Below, one piece after another: positions 42,901-46,009 of a stretch of 46,009 nt of DNA. Origin of the DNA: an uncultured Alphaproteobacteria bacterium (lineage in GTDB: Bacteria; Pseudomonadota; Alphaproteobacteria; Rhizobiales; Ancalomicrobiaceae); the NCBI GenBank assembly GCA_937919435.1, contig CALFRR010000072.1:1-46009 (forward strand). Direction: 5' to 3'. Under the pieces are notes generated by a model. The model did no database searches and had not been told where the DNA came from. It was given only the letters and a program-made list of their open reading frames with translations. The translations under genes were made by a program, and so were the position numbers. Each line of letters starts with the position of its first letter. Position 1 is the stretch's first letter.

Positions 42901-44007
42901 TCAATTGGTCACCACCCGCAGGCCCGGCACCCCGCGTTCGTCGATCGACACCGCCTTGACCAGGGCCGTGACCCGATCGTCCGTGTCGAGGCCGAGGCTG
43001 TCGACGGCCAGCCGCGTGGCATAGGCGTAGAGCCTGTCGCCGCCGGTCAGTTCGACGGTGATCAGCGCGAAGGGACCGTCGTCGGTCTCGACCCTGAGCA
43101 CGCGGCCGGTGAGCAGAGTACGGACCGAGAGATGCTCGGTATGGCCCATCGCCAGGGTGACGTCGGTCGAGCGGATCGCCACCTGGACCGACGAACCGAC
43201 CGCCGGCAGAAAGCCCGGCAGCACGATCCGGCCGGCGGGATGGGCGATGATCGAGACCGAATAGGTCTCGTCGACCGCCTCTACCCGTCCGCTGATCAGC
43301 GACAGAGCATCGAAGCGGTGGGTCGCCCGCGCGATCGCGGTCGGTGCCAGAACCTCGGCGGGCGTGCCGACGGCGGCGACCCGACCGCGGTCGAGCCGGA
43401 CCACCTTCCGGGCGAGGCGGGCGACCTCCTCGACCGCGTGGCTGACGTAGACGATGGGTATGCCGAACTCGTCGCGGAGCCGCTCGACGAAGGGCAGGAT
43501 CTCCAGCTTGCGATCGTCGTCGAGCGCGGCGAGCGGCTCGTCCATCAACAGCAGTGCGGGCGAGGTCAGCAGCGCCCGGCCGATCGCCACCCGCTGCTTC
43601 TCTCCGCCCGACAGGTTCGACGGGTGCCGGTCGAGCAGATGGCCGATGCCGAGCACGTCGACCACCGCGTCGCGATCGACCCGGCGGGCCGCCTTCGGGG
43701 TGAAGTGGAGGCCATAGGCGAGATTTGCAGCGACCGAGAGGTGGGGAAAGAGCTGGCCGTCCTGAAACACGAGGCCGATCCGGCGGCGGTGCGGCGGCAG
43801 CCGGATGCCGCGTTCGGTGTCGAGCAGGACGGTGTCGCCGAGGACGATGCGGCCGCTCTCCGGTCGTTCCAGTCCGGCGAGGATGCGGATCACCGTGGTC
43901 TTGCCGCAGCCGGAGGGGCCGAACAGGGCGGTGACCCCGGCGTCGCCCTCGAAGGCGACGTCGAGGTCGAAATCACGGCGGGCGAGGCGGGCGGAGAACG
44001 AGATCAT
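42901..44007 (-). CDS. modC: Molybdate ABC transporter ATP-binding protein ModC
   Basis: 368-residue ATPase of the molybdate importer. Walker A GPSGCGKTT (30-38), signature LSGGEKQRVAIGRAL and Walker B ALLLMDEPLAALDDD are intact. A C-terminal TOBE/Mop-like domain (about 290-360) is present, as in ModC of other bacteria, where it binds oxyanion and inhibits transport. Its ATG overlaps the modB stop (ATGA). Confidence 0.96.
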   Translation of the reverse strand: MISFSARLARRDFDLDVAFEGDAGVTALFGPSGCGKTTVIRILAGLERPESGRIVLGDTVLLDTERGIRLPPHRRRIGLVFQDGQLFPHLSVAANLAYGLHFTPKAARRVDRDAVVDVLGIGHLLDRHPSNLSGGEKQRVAIGRALLTSPALLLMDEPLAALDDDRKLEILPFVERLRDEFGIPIVYVSHAVEEVARLARKVVRLDRGRVAAVGTPAEVLAPTAIARATHRFDALSLISGRVEAVDETYSVSIIAHPAGRIVLPGFLPAVGSSVQVAIRSTDVTLAMGHTEHLSVRTLLTGRVLRVETDDGPFALITVELTGGDRLYAYATRLAVDSLGLDTDDRVTALVKAVSIDERGVPGLRVVTN

Positions 44008-44693
44008 GGGGCCTCGCCGTTGCGGCCGACGCGCCGAACCGAGATCTCCGAAACGATCAGTGCCCCGAGCGCGATCGCCGCGGCGACGATCGACAGTTTC
44101 AGCGCGCCGACCTCGCCGCCCGGGGTCTGGGTGTAGGAGTAGATCGCGGCCGGGATGGTCTGGGTCTGGCCCGGAATGTTCGACACGAAGGTGATGGTCG
44201 CCCCGAACTCGCCGAGCGACTTGGCGAAGGCGAGCACCGCGCCGGCGGCGATGCCGCGGGCGGCGAGCGGCAGGGTCACCGTCACGAAGACCCACAGAGG
44301 CCCGGCGCCGAGGGTCGCGGCGGCCTGCTCGACGCGCGGATCGATCGCCTCGAGCGACAGCCTGATCGCCCGGACCATCAGCGGAAAGCCCATCACCCCG
44401 GCGGCCAGTGCGGCGCCGGTCCAGCGGAACGAGAAGACGATGCCGAACCAGTCGGCGAGCGCGGCGCCGAGAACGCCGCGCCGGCCGAACAGGATCAGCA
44501 GCACGTAACCGGTGACGACCGGCGGCAGCACCAGCGGCAGATGGACGAAGCCGTCGACCACCGCCTTGCCGGGGAAGCGACCGCGCGCCAACAGAAGCGC
44601 GACGGCGACCGCCACCGGTAGAGCCACCAGGGTGGCGATCGTCCCGACCCTCAGGGACAGGAAGATCGCCGTCCATTCCTCGTCAGAGAACAC
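44004..44693 (-). CDS. modB: Molybdate ABC transporter permease ModB
   Basis: 229-residue inner-membrane permease with about six hydrophobic segments, the early WTAIFLSLRVGTIATLVALP and the coupling-helix region AATLGAGPLWVFVTVTLPLA typical of the ModB/CysT family. The start is GTG 44693, with GGAG about 8 bases upstream. It lies 15 bases after modA and overlaps modC by four. Confidence 0.96.
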   Translation of the reverse strand: MFSDEEWTAIFLSLRVGTIATLVALPVAVAVALLLARGRFPGKAVVDGFVHLPLVLPPVVTGYVLLILFGRRGVLGAALADWFGIVFSFRWTGAALAAGVMGFPLMVRAIRLSLEAIDPRVEQAAATLGAGPLWVFVTVTLPLAARGIAAGAVLAFAKSLGEFGATITFVSNIPGQTQTIPAAIYSYTQTPGGEVGALKLSIVAAAIALGALIVSEISVRRVGRNGEAP

Positions 44694-44708
44694 GCTGTCC
44701 GCTCCGGA

Positions 44709-45509
44709 TCACTTCAGGACCGTGAAGCCCTGCGACTCGAAGATCTTGGCAGCTTCCGGCCCGCGCAGGAAGGCGAGATAGTCGGCGGCGTCCTTCGAGG
44801 TCGCGTCCTTGGTCACCGCGAAGGGGTAGATGATCGGCGGGTGGCTGTCCTTCGGGAAGGTGCCGACCACCGTGACCTTCGGTTCGGAGACCGCGTCGGA
44901 GCCGTAGACGACGCCGTACTTGGCCTCTTCACGGGCGACCAGTTGGAGAGCGGCACGTACGTTCTCCGCTCCGGCGATCTTCGGCTCGATCGCCGACCAG
45001 ACGCCGAGCTTCTCGAAGGCCGCCTTGGCGTATTTGCCGACCGGGACCGACTTGACGTCGCCGGTGGCGAGCTTGCCGTCGCCGACGAGGGTGGCGATCG
45101 GGAAGCCGGCCTCGATCTTCACCGGCTTGGCAGCGGTCTTGGCCTGGACCAGCACCAGGGCGTTGCCGAGGCCGTTCGACCGGGTCTCCGTCCGGATCAG
45201 GCCCTTCTTGTCGAGATAGTCCATCCAGTCGAGATCGGCGGAGATGAACACGTCGGCGGGAGCTCCCTGCTCGATCTGCTTGGCCAGCGCCGAGGACGCG
45301 GCATAGGAGACGGTGACGCTCTTGCCGGTCTTCTTGGTCCACACGCCGTCGATCTCGTCGAGTGCGGTCTTCATGCTGGCCGCGGCGAAGACGGTCGGTC
45401 CCTTCTCCTGGGCCTGGACGGCCGGGGCGGAGGCGAAGCCCATGGCGAAGGCGAGGCCGACGGCGATCGCCGACCGGCGAACGAGGGTGGAACGCAGGGG
45501 AGTGGTCAT
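44709..45509 (-). CDS. modA: Molybdate-binding periplasmic protein ModA
   Basis: 266-residue periplasmic binding protein. The signal peptide ends near Ala33 (VQA|Q). The mature protein begins KGPTVFAAASMKTALDEI, with Ser and Ala-Ser-Ser-Ala ligand-loop motifs (FAAASM, YAASSALAKQI), ADVFISADLDWMDYL, and VYGSDAV, all typical of ModA. AGACAGGAGACCCGAG precedes the ATG. A putative ModE-type operator lies about 60-80 bases upstream. Confidence 0.97.
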   Translation of the reverse strand: MTTPLRSTLVRRSAIAVGLAFAMGFASAPAVQAQEKGPTVFAAASMKTALDEIDGVWTKKTGKSVTVSYAASSALAKQIEQGAPADVFISADLDWMDYLDKKGLIRTETRSNGLGNALVLVQAKTAAKPVKIEAGFPIATLVGDGKLATGDVKSVPVGKYAKAAFEKLGVWSAIEPKIAGAENVRAALQLVAREEAKYGVVYGSDAVSEPKVTVVGTFPKDSHPPIIYPFAVTKDATSKDAADYLAFLRGPEAAKIFESQGFTVLK

Positions 45510-45570
45510 CTCGGGTCTCCTGTCTGGTCTCGCGCGCCGGACACGCCGCCTCGTTCCGGCGCCTTTGTGA

Positions 45571-45588
45571 TGTATCTGAGAATATACA
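45571..45588. promoter_or_regulatory. Putative ModE operator (Mo-box) upstream of modA
   Basis: Inverted repeat TGTAT-N8-ATACA in an AT-rich patch 62 bases before the modA start. Known ModE sites are AT-rich inverted repeats of TATA-like half-sites with a short spacer. An 18-base site of the same geometry lies upstream of mop (45894-45911). Confidence 0.55.
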
Positions 45589-45605
45589 GCTCGAGGCCCG
45601 AAAAT

Positions 45606-45629
45606 CCCCGGCGGAAACGACCGCCGGGG
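45606..45629 (-). terminator. Terminator after mop
   Basis: Perfect 9-bp stem CCCCGGCGG / CCGCCGGGG with a 6-base loop, 24 bases after the mop stop and followed on the minus strand by ATTTTCGG. It separates mop from modA, suggesting that modA has its own promoter. Confidence 0.7.
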
Positions 45630-45652
45630 TTTCGGACGAATCCGGGATCGGG

Positions 45653-45862
45653 TCAGTCGACGCCGATGATCACGTCGGAGGACTTGACGATCGCCTTGAC
45701 CGGCAGGCCCGGCGCGAGCGCCAGATCGTTGGCGGACTCGTTGGTGATCGATGCGGTGATGATCTGCCCGGGGGCGACCTCGACCGTCACATGCGCCGTG
45801 GTGGCACCACGCACGACGGTGACCACCGTACCGGAGAGAATGTTGCGGGCGGAGAGCTTCAT
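45653..45862 (-). CDS. mop: Molbindin Mop (TOBE-domain molybdate-binding protein)
   Basis: 69-residue small cytoplasmic molybdate-storage protein made of one TOBE domain: MKLSARNILSGTVVTVVRGA, HVTVEVAPGQIITASIT, ANDLALAPGLPVKAIVKSSD and VIIGVD. Mop oligomers bind molybdate to buffer its level. GAGG lies 8 bases before the ATG. It sits upstream of modABC, separated by a terminator and the putative ModE operator. Confidence 0.95.
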   Translation of the reverse strand: MKLSARNILSGTVVTVVRGATTAHVTVEVAPGQIITASITNESANDLALAPGLPVKAIVKSSDVIIGVD

Positions 45863-45884
45863 CTTCGGACCTCGTCGAGCTGGA

Positions 45885-45920
45885 ACGGGACGTCGTATCG
45901 AAACAGATACGACGTCCCGT
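45885..45920. repeat. Long inverted repeat upstream of mop (terminator and/or ModE operator)
   Basis: Perfect 15-bp arms ACGGGACGTCGTATC / GATACGACGTCCCGT around a 6-base centre. It lies between the end of the right-edge gene and mop. It could be the terminator of that gene, but the U-tracts are poor. The core CGTAT-N8-ATACG (45894-45911) has the same 5-8-5 geometry as the site before modA. Confidence 0.6.
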
Positions 45921-45945
45921 GTCCACCTCGCGGCGAAGAGAAATC

Positions 45946-46009
45946 TCAGGGCGTGGGGGCGATGGGCGGCTCCGCCGCGGGGGTGCGGCGCGACGCGAAG
46001 GCGGCGAGG
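45946..46009 (-). CDS. 3' end of an unidentified gene, cut by the window edge
   Basis: An open frame enters from the right edge and ends at a TGA at 45946-45948, giving about 20 residues (LAAFASRRTPAAEPPIAPTP). An Ala/Pro-rich tail of this kind is common at protein ends in GC-rich genomes. It is too short to identify; the inverted repeat 26 bases downstream supports a gene end here. Confidence 0.4.
   Translation of the reverse strand, partial: LAAFASRRTPAAEPPIAPTP

Overview
The window reads as chromosomal DNA of a GC-rich alphaproteobacterium, most likely of the order Hyphomicrobiales (Rhizobiales). The basis is gene order: rpsB-tsf-pyrH-frr-uppS-cdsA-rseP-bamA-lpxD-fabZ-lpxA, and cysteine desulfurase-sufB-sufC-sufD-sufS-sufT-sufA next to an alpha/beta hydrolase, are both arrangements I know from that group. 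The genus cannot be set from the sequence alone. Almost all of the window is densely packed protein-coding sequence. I see no rRNA, tRNA, CRISPR array, insertion sequence, prophage or integration site.

Regions. (1) 1-11718, minus strand: a translation and envelope-biogenesis supercluster running from ribosomal protein S2 and EF-Ts through UMP kinase, ribosome recycling factor, undecaprenyl-PP synthase, CDP-diglyceride synthase, site-2 protease RseP and the outer-membrane insertase BamA to the lipid A/fatty acid genes lpxD-fabZ-lpxA (lpxA is cut by the window edge). (2) 11898-14454, minus: a small hypothetical membrane protein, lipA, a small P-loop kinase and a COQ10/RatA-like START-domain protein. 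(3) 14775-19484, plus: opgG-opgH for periplasmic glucans, then a SatP-type acetate/succinate permease. (4) 19560-21650, minus: a chemoreceptor. (5) 21875-24791, minus: ppi-queA-tgt (cyclophilin and queuosine tRNA modification). (6) 24966-26005, minus: TfoX-domain protein and LysE-type exporter. (7) 26117-33068, minus: a complete SUF iron-sulfur assembly operon with two cysteine desulfurases. (8) 33320-34941, plus: an alpha/beta hydrolase and a DapB-like reductase. (9) 34985-36940, minus: a dCache chemoreceptor with the amino-acid-binding signature. (10) 37223-39713: divergent anmK and tyrS. (11) 40089-41605, plus: a DUF2087 protein and a second alpha/beta hydrolase. (12) 41554-45862: a molybdate region with modD and a lone ModE-type regulator facing away from each other, then mop-modA-modB-modC on the minus strand. 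A fragment of one more minus-strand gene touches the right edge.

How the genes work together. Regions 1 and 3 build the envelope (lipid A, outer-membrane proteins, phospholipid, undecaprenyl carrier, osmoregulated glucans). The SUF operon supplies clusters to enzymes such as LipA. The mod region imports and buffers molybdate.

I did not find a convincing undescribed system; this is mainly housekeeping DNA. Points worth a second look are: a Tgt that has lost three of the four classical zinc ligands; a DapB-like protein without the catalytic His pair; a chemoreceptor whose predicted ligand can be read from sequence; an EcfG-type promoter match just upstream of rseP; two inverted repeats of identical geometry upstream of mop and of modA that may define a ModE operator; a P-loop kinase inserted between lipA and the COQ10-like gene; and the absence of dxr between cdsA and rseP.
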